Shown: piece after piece, positions 15,480-23,880 of the stretch
Position numbering within the stretch: position 1 is the stretch's first letter
Layout: every line of letters starts with the position of its first letter
DNA from: Gilvimarinus chinensis DSM 19667
Lineage (GTDB): Bacteria; Pseudomonadota; Gammaproteobacteria; Pseudomonadales; Cellvibrionaceae
NCBI RefSeq assembly: GCF_000377745.1
Contig: NZ_KB898712.1
Coordinates: 1-64,000 of the forward strand
DNA length: 64,000 nucleotides
Direction: 5' to 3'
Notes under the pieces: model-generated
What the model was told of the DNA's origin: nothing
Databases searched by the model: none
The model's input: only the letters and a program-made list of their open reading frames with translations
Translations under genes and position numbers: made by a program

Positions 15480-15857
15480 ATGAAGCTTCGAAACTATACC
15501 TTGTTTTTAGCTGTTGTCTGCTTTATCGCGTTCGGTTTAGAAGTGCTCGGAATGTTTAAAGATAGCGGTAACCCGGTATTCTCTGAATATCCGATCATGT
15601 TTGTTGCGTTAGGAGTGAACGGGCTTTTTTACTTTATGGGTTATTGTTTATTTTCAAGAGGGGTGCTGGCCAAACAGTTAATGATATTGGCGGCGATCAT
15701 TTCGATTGTGTATGTGTTTTTTTATCTCTATCTATCGGCTCAAATACACTTTGATGGGAAAATGGGTTTTGTGCCGTGGATTATATTCCTATGGTTGGGA
15801 TTGTATTTTTTGTTATACATCCGAGATGTGCTTTGTCATCAACCCATAAATACATGA
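15480..15857 (+). CDS. Small four-helix membrane protein
   Basis: The protein has 125 residues from ATG 15480, with GAAGG eight bases upstream; a TTG two codons earlier is unsupported. Four hydrophobic segments (about 6-24, 39-60, 68-90 and 100-118) are separated by short charged loops, so it is an inner-membrane protein with little outside the bilayer. I recognise no family motif. It follows the broken methyltransferase by 20 bases. Confidence 0.65.
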   Translation: MKLRNYTLFLAVVCFIAFGLEVLGMFKDSGNPVFSEYPIMFVALGVNGLFYFMGYCLFSRGVLAKQLMILAAIISIVYVFFYLYLSAQIHFDGKMGFVPWIIFLWLGLYFLLYIRDVLCHQPINT

Positions 15858-15889
15858 TGTGAATTTTCCACCTGGCGAGGGCGTCATTC

Positions 15890-16321
15890 TTACTTCATCT
15901 TATTTATAGGTTCTGCGTTGAATTTAGTAAGCGCCGCTTCCACTTCTTGTTGTTCCTGCTCGCTCAGCGGTTTGTAACCCCGATACAGCGGCCAGCCGTA
16001 ACCCCAGCGAAAGTCTGTTGGGGCGAAGGGGGTGCCGCCCACTCTGACTCCCATATACATAATGGCGGCGATAACCGGCTCGTCCAGCGCGGCCACGCAG
16101 GCTTCCAAGGCATCGTCGGCGCTTAATCGCTCTTTGTAGCTACCACCCCGCCAGTAGGCTAAATCGTGTTGTTCACAGCAGCCTAGCCATAAGTCTTGCT
16201 GCGCTGGAGTGCCATTGGGAAAGCGGCTGCAGCCGTCGCTGGTAAAAGGGCTGAGCGGTTGCGCGTTGCTGGTACTCGTTAGCAGCAAGAAAGTGAAAAG
16301 TAGGGCGATGGGTTTTGTCAT
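15890..16321 (-). CDS. Exported phospholipase A2-like small protein
   Basis: The protein has 143 residues from ATG 16321, giving a clear signal peptide (cleavage near S-N-A). AGGA lies close upstream and the frame is open further without a better start. The core D-G-C-S-R-F-P-N-G, then W-L-G-C-C-E-Q-H-D-L-A-Y-W-R-G-G, resembles the C-C-x-x-H-D catalytic helix of prokaryotic phospholipase A2 proteins, with His-Asp as the potential dyad. A later Cys (A-C-V-A-A-L-D) may complete disulfides. Role not known; lipid hydrolysis in the periplasm is inference from the motif. Confidence 0.6.
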   Translation of the reverse strand: MTKPIALLFTFLLLTSTSNAQPLSPFTSDGCSRFPNGTPAQQDLWLGCCEQHDLAYWRGGSYKERLSADDALEACVAALDEPVIAAIMYMGVRVGGTPFAPTDFRWGYGWPLYRGYKPLSEQEQQEVEAALTKFNAEPINKMK

Positions 16322-16398
16322 TGTCCTGTCATAGCGAGCTTTTATGCTGGGTCCAGCATACCCTAGATTCAGGGCCATTCACTAACCCCTATTTGCCT

Positions 16399-16794
16399 AT
16401 GCCCTTGCTGCAGCCGCTGACAAGAAGTCTGCCGCAACTGTCCCGTTTCGCCGTCACCGGCGCATTACTGGGCGCGACCGACCTTAGCCTGTTTACCGCC
16501 CTCGCTTGGCTGGGTGTGGCCATCGAGTGGGCCAATATAGCCGGATTGATGGTGGGGTATGGGTTGGGCTTGGTGCTCCACCACAGCTTTACCTTCCGCT
16601 GCGAAACACCCTTAAATCGGGCTGCGGCGCAGAAGTATTTGCTTATTTTCTGCCTCAGCCTGATGTTGGGGTCGGGTGTGTTTAGCGGCCTGATCGCTCT
16701 GTCGTTTATACCGCTGACCGCCAAGCTGGGGGCGATGGTGGCCGTGGCTGTGAGTAACTTTACCCTGGGGCGGCGGTTTGTTTTTGATTTGTAA
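16399..16794 (+). CDS. GtrA-family membrane protein
   Basis: The 131-residue protein starts from ATG 16399, and has four transmembrane helices. The family pattern L-S-R-F-A-V-T-G-A-L-L-G-A-T-D-L near the N-terminus and V-S-N-F-T-L-G-R-R-F-V-F at the C-terminus identifies GtrA-type proteins. These are thought to flip or help transfer polyprenyl-linked sugars. No glycosyltransferase partner lies next to it, so its carrier substrate is unknown. It is divergent from the phospholipase-like gene. Confidence 0.8.
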   Translation: MPLLQPLTRSLPQLSRFAVTGALLGATDLSLFTALAWLGVAIEWANIAGLMVGYGLGLVLHHSFTFRCETPLNRAAAQKYLLIFCLSLMLGSGVFSGLIALSFIPLTAKLGAMVAVAVSNFTLGRRFVFDL

Positions 16795-16873
16795 ACAACC
16801 CCGGCCTGCGGCTGTTTAATTTGCCCACCAAAGTGTAATATTCACCATAAGTCGGGAGAGCCATGATCCGACC

Positions 16874-16905
16874 AGGGTGCCTTCTCTTGTGAGGGCGCCC
16901 TTTTT
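16874..16905 (+). terminator. Rho-independent terminator after the GtrA gene
   Basis: AGGGTGCC at 16874-16881 pairs with GGCGCCCT at 16894-16901 (one G-T wobble), enclosing a 12-base loop and followed by a run of T. It separates the GtrA gene from the sugar transporter. Confidence 0.6.
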
Positions 16906-16965
16906 ATCGCTATGATCATCCTCTTTTAAAAAACCATATCCCATATTAATAACAGGGTAAGATCC

Positions 16966-18381
16966 ATGAGCAATTCCTCCAGCCCCAGTCAGGGCAGTAC
17001 TGGGTTCATTATATTTATCAGCGTGATCGCTACCATTGGCGGCTTCCTGTTTGGCTACGACAGTGGGGTGATCAGCGGTACGGTTAAAGGTCTTCAGCTG
17101 GCCTTCGATTCCGAGGCGGCCGGTACGGGTTTCAGCGTCTCCTCGATGTTGCTCGGTTGTGCGTTCGGTGCCTTTTTTGCCGGGCGTTTGGCGGATCGAT
17201 ACGGGCGCAAGTCGCTGCTGATTGTCGCCTCTATCTTCTTTATTGTGTCCGCCTGGGGCTCCGGTATTGCCGGCTCCACGCTGGAGTTTGTGTTCTACCG
17301 CGTTCTCGGTGGCCTGGCGGTGGGCGCAGCCTCGGTGATGGCGCCGGCCTATATCAGTGAGGTGGCCCTGGCGAAATACCGCGGCATGCTCACCTCTGTG
17401 CAGCAGATCGCCATTATCTGCGGCTTGACCGCTTCGTTCATCAGTAACTACTTTCTGGCTGAAACCGCCGGGGATTCGACGACGACCTTCTGGTGGGGGC
17501 TGGAAACCTGGCGCTGGATGTTCTGGGCGGAGCTGATTCCCGCCGGTATTTTCTTTCTGGCACTGTTGATTATCCCCGAAAGTCCGCGCTTTCTGGTGGC
17601 CTCTGGCAAAGAGGAAAAAGCCCGAGCGGTGCTGGTTAAGCTGTATGGCGATGTGGACGGCAATGCCAAGTTCAGCGAAATTTCCGAGTCGCTGGCCTCG
17701 GATCATCACCGCCCGCGCCTGTCCGACCTCTATGACCGGGTAAAGGGTCGTGTGCGCCCCATCGCGTGGGTAGGTATTGGCCTCGCAGTACTGCAGCAAT
17801 TTGTGGGCATCAATGTGGTGTTCTACTATGGCCCCGTGCTCTGGGAAGCCGCCGGTTTCACCGAAAGCCAGGCGCTACAAAGAAACGTGCTGTCCGGTAG
17901 CATCAGTATCGCCGCCTGCCTGATCACCTTATTTCTGGTGGATAAAATCGGCCGTAAACCGCTTCTGTGGTTTGGTTCTGCGGGCATGGCCATTAGTTTG
18001 GGCGTTGTGGCATACGCCTTTGCCGGCGCACCGGTGGACGCCGCTGGCGATTTGAACCTGTCTGATGAGTCGGGGTTGCTGGCGCTTTATGGCGTCAATG
18101 TTTACGCGTTTCTATTTAATATGTCCTGGGGTCCGGTCATGTGGGTAATGCTGGGCGAGATGTTCCCCAACCAGATTCGCGGCTCGGGTCTGGCGCTGGC
18201 CGGTCTTTTCCAGTGGCTGGCGAACTTTTTGGTCACCTACACCTTTCCGATACTCCTGGCGGGTATCGGTCTGTCGGCCGCATACAGCATATACGCATTC
18301 TTTGCTCTGGTATCTGTGTTCTTTGTGCTGATTTTCGTGCGCGAGACCAAGGGCAAGGAGCTCGAGCAGATGGAGGGCTGA
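16966..18381 (+). CDS. MFS sugar:proton symporter, XylE/GalP/AraE-like
   Basis: This 471-residue transporter has twelve membrane helices and the sugar-porter signatures: G-G-F-L-F-G-Y-D-S-G-V-I-S-G in helix 1, G-R-L-A-D-R-Y-G-R-K in loop 2-3, P-E-S-P-R-F-L before the central loop, Q-Q-F-V-G-I-N in helix 7, D-K-I-G-R-K-P-L in loop 8-9, and E-T-K-G-K-E-L-E at the end. It imports a monosaccharide by proton symport; the exact sugar cannot be read from sequence. Flanked by terminators on both sides, it is a single-gene unit. In this genome type it would take up sugars released by secreted hydrolases. Confidence 0.9.
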   Translation: MSNSSSPSQGSTGFIIFISVIATIGGFLFGYDSGVISGTVKGLQLAFDSEAAGTGFSVSSMLLGCAFGAFFAGRLADRYGRKSLLIVASIFFIVSAWGSGIAGSTLEFVFYRVLGGLAVGAASVMAPAYISEVALAKYRGMLTSVQQIAIICGLTASFISNYFLAETAGDSTTTFWWGLETWRWMFWAELIPAGIFFLALLIIPESPRFLVASGKEEKARAVLVKLYGDVDGNAKFSEISESLASDHHRPRLSDLYDRVKGRVRPIAWVGIGLAVLQQFVGINVVFYYGPVLWEAAGFTESQALQRNVLSGSISIAACLITLFLVDKIGRKPLLWFGSAGMAISLGVVAYAFAGAPVDAAGDLNLSDESGLLALYGVNVYAFLFNMSWGPVMWVMLGEMFPNQIRGSGLALAGLFQWLANFLVTYTFPILLAGIGLSAAYSIYAFFALVSVFFVLIFVRETKGKELEQMEG

Positions 18382-18406
18382 GCAGTCTTTGCATCGCTCT
18401 GCATTA

Positions 18407-18430
18407 AAGCCACCTGCGGGTGGCTTTTTT
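18407..18430 (+). terminator. Rho-independent terminator after the sugar transporter
   Basis: AAGCCACC-TGCG-GGTGGCTT is a perfect eight-base-pair stem with a four-base loop, followed by TTTT, 25 bases after the transporter stop. Confidence 0.85.
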
Positions 18431-18517
18431 GTGCCTGCATCCAAATTGTGCTGGGGGGCGTCTATAAAGAAACGGTTAATCGGCCCCGCAACGCAATCAC
18501 GCAATAAGGAGCGAGCC

Positions 18518-18883
18518 ATGCACGATCTGGTTCCTATCGTCGCCATCTTGATGGTGTTTTCAACCCCTGTGGCCTGTCTGGCTATTTTGATGTACAGCCT
18601 GCACAAGCGTAAAAAGTTGCAGCTGGATATCGTCAATCGCCTGATAGAGGCGGGCCAGCCGGTACCCGATACCCTGTTCAGCGGCGGTGAAGACGGCACC
18701 AACCCCTGCGCTCTTTACCGTCGCAGCCAGTACTTGCTGTGGGTAGGGGGCGCGGTGTTTATCGCCCTGTTCTTTTTGGTTGGTCTGGACGTAGCGGCCC
18801 TGGCGCTTATACCTTTGGCCATTGGCGCGGTGAATTACAAACTCTGGAAAGAGACCAAAGCTCGGGCAGACAAGCCCGAGTAG
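18518..18883 (+). CDS. DUF6249-like two-helix membrane protein
   Basis: The protein has 121 residues from ATG 18518, with AAGGAG eight bases upstream. An N-terminal helix (about 4-24) is followed by the cytoplasmic stretch H-K-R-K-K-L-Q-L-D-I-V-N-R-L-I-E-A-G-Q-P-V-P, then two closely spaced hydrophobic segments (70-105). This pattern is what I associate with DUF6249 proteins, which are often encoded just upstream of an ECF sigma factor as here (seven bases away). It may sense an envelope signal for that sigma factor. That role is inference. Confidence 0.7.
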   Translation: MHDLVPIVAILMVFSTPVACLAILMYSLHKRKKLQLDIVNRLIEAGQPVPDTLFSGGEDGTNPCALYRRSQYLLWVGGAVFIALFFLVGLDVAALALIPLAIGAVNYKLWKETKARADKPE

Positions 18884-18890
18884 TCACGCC

Positions 18891-19448
18891 ATGGACTTAT
18901 CCGACCAGGTTCTGATTGAGCGCACGGTAAAGCGCCAGGACCGACACGCCTACAGCCAGTTGGTGCGACGCTACCAGTCGCGCCTGCGCCAGGCCTTGCG
19001 CACCCTGTGCAATGGCGATGACGCGCTGGCCGATGATATGGCGCAAGAGGCGTTTATTAAAGCCTATAAAGCCCTGGCCGGGTTTAAGGGCCAGGCGCAG
19101 TTTTTTACGTGGTTGTACCAGATTGCCCGCAACCAGTTAATGAGCCACTACCGCAAAAAACTCCCACAGCCCGACAGCGAAATCGTAGATAAAATTAGCC
19201 GTCATACGGCGTTTGAGGGAGGCTGCGAATTAACTCGGCGTGATTTGCAGCGCGCCATGCGCGAGTTGAGCGCCGCTCAGCGCGAAGCGCTACACCTAAC
19301 CTATCATTTGGGGCACAGCAACGAAGAAGCGGCCCGGCTTATGCAAGTGCCCGTGGGCACGGTTAAATCACATGTATTGCGCGGTAAGGCGAAGCTCAAA
19401 ACCTTACTGCAAGACTGGCAGGGGAATCTCACCCATGAAGCAAGATAA
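18891..19448 (+). CDS. ECF-type RNA polymerase sigma factor
   Basis: The 185-residue protein has sigma-70 region 2 at about 18-90 (Y-S-Q-L-V-R-R-Y-Q-S-R-L, D-D-M-A-Q-E-A-F-I-K-A-Y, F-F-T-W-L-Y-Q-I-A-R-N) and region 4 at about 118-175 (L-S-A-A-Q-R-E-A-L, E-E-A-A-R-L-M-Q-V-P-V-G-T-V-K-S-H). There is no region 1 or 3, so it is an ECF sigma factor. Its stop overlaps the following anti-sigma-like gene by 14 bases, the usual arrangement for a sigma and its inhibitor. The regulon is unknown. Confidence 0.92.
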   Translation: MDLSDQVLIERTVKRQDRHAYSQLVRRYQSRLRQALRTLCNGDDALADDMAQEAFIKAYKALAGFKGQAQFFTWLYQIARNQLMSHYRKKLPQPDSEIVDKISRHTAFEGGCELTRRDLQRAMRELSAAQREALHLTYHLGHSNEEAARLMQVPVGTVKSHVLRGKAKLKTLLQDWQGNLTHEAR

Positions 19449-19755
19449 ACTCGATGTGTGGCTGGAAGAGGCTCTCGCAGTGGACGATGAGTACCTGCAC
19501 GATGATGGCTTTACCGATCAGGTTATGGCCCGCCTGCCCGAGCCCGGGGTGAGCCCCAAGCGCGTTAAAGTCTTCAACTGGGGGGCGGGGCTTGCGGCTG
19601 CGGCGGTGGCGGGTAGTGTGTTTCCCTGGTCTAAGGCATTGCCCCTGCTCAGCAGTATGAATTTTGATGCCTGGTTAACCTCGGCGGTCATTGTGGCGGG
19701 GGTGTTTACCACCGCTGCCATCAGTGCCGGAGCTTACGCAATGAGCCGCGGTTAG
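19435..19755 (+). CDS. Putative anti-sigma factor with two membrane segments
   Basis: The protein has 106 residues from ATG 19435. An acidic N-terminal cytoplasmic segment (L-D-V-W-L-E-E-A-L-A-V-D-D-E-Y) is followed by two hydrophobic stretches near 48-65 and 76-100. Overlap with the ECF sigma stop and this topology suggest that it tethers and inhibits the sigma factor. No zinc-binding H-x-x-x-C-x-x-C motif is present, so it is not a ZAS-type anti-sigma. Confidence 0.6.
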   Translation: MKQDKLDVWLEEALAVDDEYLHDDGFTDQVMARLPEPGVSPKRVKVFNWGAGLAAAAVAGSVFPWSKALPLLSSMNFDAWLTSAVIVAGVFTTAAISAGAYAMSRG

Positions 19756-19885
19756 CTTTTCTTCTCGCGCCCGGTTATAAAAACCGGCATCAAACCTGCA
19801 ATAACCCTCTTTACGAACAGTAAAACGCAACATTAGCGTCTATTTTTGCAATAGACGTGTAATTTTTGCCGTGATCGGGGGAGTT

Positions 19886-20626
19886 GTGACCAGCTTAAAA
19901 GTACTGACCGTAAACACCCACAAGGGTTTTACCTCGTTTAACCAGCGTTTTATGTTGCACGAGTTGCGCGACGCCGTGCGCATCGTTTCTGCCGATGTAG
20001 TGTTTATGCAGGAAGTCCTTGGTGAGCACGCACGCTTGTCCAGTCGCCACGCTGAGCTTTGGCCCGATACTCCTCAATACGAATTTATGGCCGATACCAT
20101 CTGGCAGGACTTTGCCTATGGTCGCAATGCCGTTTACGACGATGGCCACCACGGCAACGCCATTTTGAGTAAGTACCCCATCGTTAGTTGGGACAACTGG
20201 GATATTTCCCTCAGCGGCATTGAGAAGCGTGGTTTACTGCACTGCCAAATTGATGTTGAAGGCAAGAGGGTGCACGCCATCTGTGTGCACCTGAGCTTGC
20301 GCGAGCACCACCGCCAGATTCAGCTGAAAAAGTTGACCGAGCACGTCAACCAAATACCCAGTAATGAAGCCGTGATAGTGGCGGGTGACTTTAACGATTG
20401 GCGGCAAAAGTCCCTGCCGATTTTGTCGTCTGAGGCGCATATGCAAGAAGTGTTTACCGACGCTTACGGTAAACCGCCCCGCACATTTCCAGCACTTTTC
20501 CCCATGCTCAGGCTGGATCGAATTTACGTGCGTTCGGCAAAATCGCACATGCCTATTGTGCTGTCGCGCAAGCCATGGTCGAGACTGTCGGATCATGCTC
20601 CCCTATTGGCAGAAGTTGAATTCTGA
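19886..20626 (+). CDS. ybhP: Endonuclease/exonuclease/phosphatase-family protein, YbhP-like
   Basis: The protein has about 246 residues. GTG 19886 is favoured because [12 protein letters not shown] follows almost directly and GGGGAG lies just upstream; GTG 19871 is an alternative. Catalytic EEP motifs are intact: N in V-N-T-H-K-G, E in F-M-Q-E-V-L, G-D-F-N-D-W near 170, and S-D-H-A-P near the end. Members are Mg-dependent phosphodiesterases or nucleases. It lies directly before a ClsB-type cardiolipin synthase and a YbhN-type membrane protein, the same order as Escherichia coli ybhP-clsB-ybhN, so a role in membrane lipid metabolism is likely. Confidence 0.85.
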   Translation: MTSLKVLTVNTHKGFTSFNQRFMLHELRDAVRIVSADVVFMQEVLGEHARLSSRHAELWPDTPQYEFMADTIWQDFAYGRNAVYDDGHHGNAILSKYPIVSWDNWDISLSGIEKRGLLHCQIDVEGKRVHAICVHLSLREHHRQIQLKKLTEHVNQIPSNEAVIVAGDFNDWRQKSLPILSSEAHMQEVFTDAYGKPPRTFPALFPMLRLDRIYVRSAKSHMPIVLSRKPWSRLSDHAPLLAEVEF

Positions 20627-20640
20627 AACCGGAGTAAAAC

Positions 20641-21942
20641 ATGTTTGGGTTCCGTAATTTTAAAGGTCGATATTCGCAAGGGAACAAGCTCAGCCTGATG
20701 CAGAATGGTGAAGAGTTTTTTCCCACATTGCTGCGCCGCATCCGCGCCGCCAAGCACGAAATTTTTCTGGAAACCTTTATTCTGGAAGATGACCGTGTAG
20801 GCGGGGACATTAAAAAGGCGTTACTGCGAGCGGCCAAGCGAGGCGTATGGATTAGCGTAACCGCCGACAGCTGGGGCAGCCACTTTCTAAAAAAAGAATA
20901 CATTGAAGAGCTGACCGAAGCGGGCATTGTGTTTCAAATTTACGACCCGCAACCTCAGTGGTACAACGGCCGCCCTAAGCTGTTTCGCCGACTGCACCGC
21001 AAGCTGGCGGTTATTGACGGTCGCTACGCTTTTATTGGCGGTATTAATTTTTGTCACGATCATTTAATCGGCTGTGGGCCTCACGGAAAAACCGATTATA
21101 TGGTTGAGATTGAAGGCCCCGTGGTGCCCGAAATTCGTGAGCTGTGCAAAAGCTATGTGCGCGACGCACGAGATAAAAATTTGCAAGACAGTATAGCTTT
21201 TATCGAGAATCCACCACGTGAAGGCAACAGTGAGGTGGCATTCGTGTCGCGTGATAACCGTCACAATCGCAGCAATATTGAAAAGTCCTATTTGGCGGCC
21301 ATGCGTCAGGCAAAAAAGCGTATTTGGATTGCCAACGCTTATTTTTTTCCGGGCTACCGCTTTATGCGCGCCATACGGCAGGCACGCAAGCGTGGTGTTG
21401 AGGTAAAGCTGGTGTTGCAGGGTGATCCGGATATTCCATTTGCCCTGACGCTGGCACGCACCCTGTATGAGGTGCTGGTGCGAAGTGGGGTAAAGGTTTA
21501 CGAATACCGCGACAGACCTTTGCACGCCAAAATTGCATTAATTGATGATGAGTGGGCCACTATTGGCTCCAGTAATCTTGATCCACTCAGCCTCGCGTTT
21601 AATCTCGAAGCCAATATTCTGGTTAAAGACAAACACTTTAATGCCCAGATTGGTGAAAAAATTAATACCCTGGTTGAAGGTAGCCAGCTTATTGAAAACA
21701 GCTGGATTAAACGTCGCGCCTGGTACCTGGTGGTTAAAGACTTTTTTATGTATCACGCGCTGCGTTATTTTCCGCGCTTGAACGGTTTGTTTCCTGCCCA
21801 TACGCCAACCATTCGTGAGTTAAAAAGAGAATGGAACACTGACACGGGCGAGAGTAAAAGTGACGAGCTAAGTCGTCGGTATCCGGAGTCCCGTGGAGCG
21901 CGCCGGGTGAAAAAAACTGATTATCATTCGGCCGAGGTATAA
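20641..21942 (+). CDS. clsB: Cardiolipin synthase B (phospholipase D superfamily)
   Basis: This 433-residue enzyme has two PLD catalytic motifs: L-H-R-K-L-A-V-I-D-G near 120 and L-H-A-K-I-A-L-I-D-D near 295. Each is followed by the usual I-G-G-I-N or I-G-S-S-N-L-D motif. It joins phosphatidyl groups to make cardiolipin in the inner membrane. GGAG precedes the ATG, and the gene lies 14 bases after ybhP and two bases before ybhN. There are no N-terminal membrane helices, as expected for ClsB and unlike ClsA. Confidence 0.92.
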   Translation: MFGFRNFKGRYSQGNKLSLMQNGEEFFPTLLRRIRAAKHEIFLETFILEDDRVGGDIKKALLRAAKRGVWISVTADSWGSHFLKKEYIEELTEAGIVFQIYDPQPQWYNGRPKLFRRLHRKLAVIDGRYAFIGGINFCHDHLIGCGPHGKTDYMVEIEGPVVPEIRELCKSYVRDARDKNLQDSIAFIENPPREGNSEVAFVSRDNRHNRSNIEKSYLAAMRQAKKRIWIANAYFFPGYRFMRAIRQARKRGVEVKLVLQGDPDIPFALTLARTLYEVLVRSGVKVYEYRDRPLHAKIALIDDEWATIGSSNLDPLSLAFNLEANILVKDKHFNAQIGEKINTLVEGSQLIENSWIKRRAWYLVVKDFFMYHALRYFPRLNGLFPAHTPTIRELKREWNTDTGESKSDELSRRYPESRGARRVKKTDYHSAEV

Positions 21943-21944
21943 GC

Positions 21945-22931
21945 ATGACGACAGCTCAAGCGGTAAAAAGCAAGTTTGCAGATGGCTATAGCTTTGCGCG
22001 TGAAAAACTGCCCTGGCCATTGCTTAAAAAAATACTGACTGTTGTGTTTTTCGTACTGGTAGCGGCGCTGATTATTAAACAGGGCGCGACCATCGAGTGG
22101 GGTAAGGTGTGGCAAACCTTGAAAGAAACCTCATTGACCAGCTTGGCAACTGGCGCGGGCCTGGGTTTCTTATGTTATTGCGTTTATGCCAGCTACGATT
22201 TGCTGGGTCGTTACCTGCTTAGGCTTAAGGTTGCCTGGCCAAAAATGTGGTTTGCCGCCTGGCTCAGTTACGCGTTTAACCTGAATTTAAGTTCGCTGGT
22301 GGGTGGCGTGGCGTTTCGCTATCGTTTGTATTCCCGCTTAGGAATTAAAGCGTCTGATGTCACGCGAATTCTCGGCATCAGTGTTGCCACAAATTGGCTA
22401 GGCTATGTATTGCTGGCCGGTGGTTTGTTTGTGTCAGGGCAAATTGATCCACCCGACTCCTGGGCCGTAGGTAAAACCGCCTTACAGGTTATAGGCGCCG
22501 TTTTTCTTGTGATTGTTGCAGCCTATGTGGCCACCTGCTGGCGCGCCAGTAAGCGCGAGTATACGTTTAAGTCCACGACGGTTACTCTGCCGCCTGCGCG
22601 AATTTCACTGTTGCAGCTGGTGATGGCCTGCGCCCATTGGACGCTTATGGCGAGCGTGATTTATCAATTTATGGCCGACGATGTCGCTTTCCCAACCGTG
22701 TTTGCGGTTTTACTGGTGAGCGCATTAGCGGGTGTTATTACCCATATTCCGGGTGGCTTGGGTGTGCTTGAGGCCGTCTTTATTGCTTTGCTCGCCGGTC
22801 AGGTAGAAAAAACCGACATACTGGCGGGGTTGTTTGCCTATCGCTGCGTGTTTTACTTATTGCCTCTTGCGGTGGCCACACCGCTTTATTTGATGTTTGA
22901 AGCCAGCACACGAAACGCCGCTAAAAAATAG
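21945..22931 (+). CDS. ybhN: YbhN/LPG-synthase-type integral membrane protein
   Basis: This 328-residue protein has about eight transmembrane helices and the lysylphosphatidylglycerol synthase TM-region pattern (N-L-N-L-S-S-L-V-G-G-V-A-F-R-Y-R-L-Y near 105, I-T-H-I-P-G-G-L-G-V-L-E near 265). Family members flip or transport lipid-linked substrates. Third gene of the ybhP-clsB-ybhN operon. It lacks the soluble aminoacyl-transferase domain of MprF. Confidence 0.88.
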   Translation: MTTAQAVKSKFADGYSFAREKLPWPLLKKILTVVFFVLVAALIIKQGATIEWGKVWQTLKETSLTSLATGAGLGFLCYCVYASYDLLGRYLLRLKVAWPKMWFAAWLSYAFNLNLSSLVGGVAFRYRLYSRLGIKASDVTRILGISVATNWLGYVLLAGGLFVSGQIDPPDSWAVGKTALQVIGAVFLVIVAAYVATCWRASKREYTFKSTTVTLPPARISLLQLVMACAHWTLMASVIYQFMADDVAFPTVFAVLLVSALAGVITHIPGGLGVLEAVFIALLAGQVEKTDILAGLFAYRCVFYLLPLAVATPLYLMFEASTRNAAKK

Positions 22932-22989
22932 CTGCATCCAAAGGAAAAGTTTGTGCGTCTTACGGGTAACCATTACCAAGGAGAATCTT

Positions 22990-23754
22990 ATGGTTACCCG
23001 ACTGATTTGTCTGCTACTGCTGTGCACCGCGTCTGCTGGTTTATACGCCGAACCCATTACCCGTTCTTTTACCTTGGCTGAGGTAACAGAGCTGGAGTTC
23101 AACGGTGACATCACCGTCCATTTTACCCAATCCGATAACGCCCAAGCGTTAGTGACCTTGGTGGACGGCGATTGGGACGATGTTGATATTGACGAAGACA
23201 AAAGCCGTTTTAAGGTTACGGGCAAGTCCGGGTTCTGGAGCTTCTGGGGCGTGGGCGATGCTGAACTTGAGGTTGAAGTCTCGCTCCCAAACCTTGAGTG
23301 GATTGAACTGATTGGTGAGGTGGCGTTTTACGCTGAAACCTTAAACGCTGGCGATATGCGCATCACTATGGTGGGTGCGAGTTTTATGGCTTTCAAACAA
23401 TCGCTTAAGGTTGAAAACCTCGTGGTCGAAATGACGGGAGCCACCAAGCTAGAAGCAAAAACCCTTATCGCCAATGACGCAAAAATGGAACTTACCGGTG
23501 CCTCTAACCTTGAGGCTTCAGGTGGCGGTACGCTGACAACGCTGACGTTACAGTTAAGCGGTGCCAGTAATTTTGTGGCCAAACCTCTTGTGTGTCGCTC
23601 GGCAAGCGTGAGTGCTTCGGGCGCGTCGAATATTGCATTAGAAGTGGTGGATCAACTAAAAGCCAATTTGTCGGGCGCTTCTAACGTGCGTTACGGCGGT
23701 TCGCCCTCGCTGGAGATAAAAACCTCGGGCGCGAGCACGGTGAAAACCTTTTAA
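22990..23754 (+). CDS. Exported GIN/DUF2807-type adhesin-like protein
   Basis: The protein has 254 residues from ATG 22990 (AAGGAG upstream), with a signal peptide ending near Y-A-E. The mature part matches the putative auto-transporter adhesin head GIN domain. An N-terminal T-E-L-E-F-N-G-D-I-T-V-H-F stretch is followed by a beta-solenoid whose turns repeat the G-A-S or G-A-T motif at least seven times (L-T-G-A-S-N-L, L-S-G-A-S-N-F, A-S-G-A-S-N-I). Such proteins are periplasmic or surface beta-helices of unclear function. It sits 58 bases after ybhN and is followed by a terminator. Confidence 0.85.
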   Translation: MVTRLICLLLLCTASAGLYAEPITRSFTLAEVTELEFNGDITVHFTQSDNAQALVTLVDGDWDDVDIDEDKSRFKVTGKSGFWSFWGVGDAELEVEVSLPNLEWIELIGEVAFYAETLNAGDMRITMVGASFMAFKQSLKVENLVVEMTGATKLEAKTLIANDAKMELTGASNLEASGGGTLTTLTLQLSGASNFVAKPLVCRSASVSASGASNIALEVVDQLKANLSGASNVRYGGSPSLEIKTSGASTVKTF

Positions 23755-23782
23755 TAAGCGAGGTATTTGATATCGTCAGTTT

Positions 23783-23805
23783 GCCGGGCGTCACCCGGTT
23801 TTTTT
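23783..23805 (+). terminator. Rho-independent terminator after the GIN-domain gene
   Basis: The GC stem CCGGG-N5-CCCGG is followed by seven T residues, about 30 bases after the stop codon. Confidence 0.8.
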
Positions 23806-23880
23806 ATGGCATAATCGCGGCACAACAATAAATGCCAAGATAGATGATAACAATACCAATTTGTGCCTAAAGGAAACCTT

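Noticed and set aside
16816-17799. Long open frame of 327 codons on the minus strand opposite the sugar transporter
   Set aside because: It is antisense to a clear MFS gene, its translation is rich in Gly/Arg/His/Gln without domain pattern, and it has no ribosome site. It is a codon-bias shadow.
19769-19786. Hairpin CCGGTT-ATAAAA-ACCGG as terminator of the sigma module
   Set aside because: No T-run follows, the stem is only five or six pairs, and termination is not supported.
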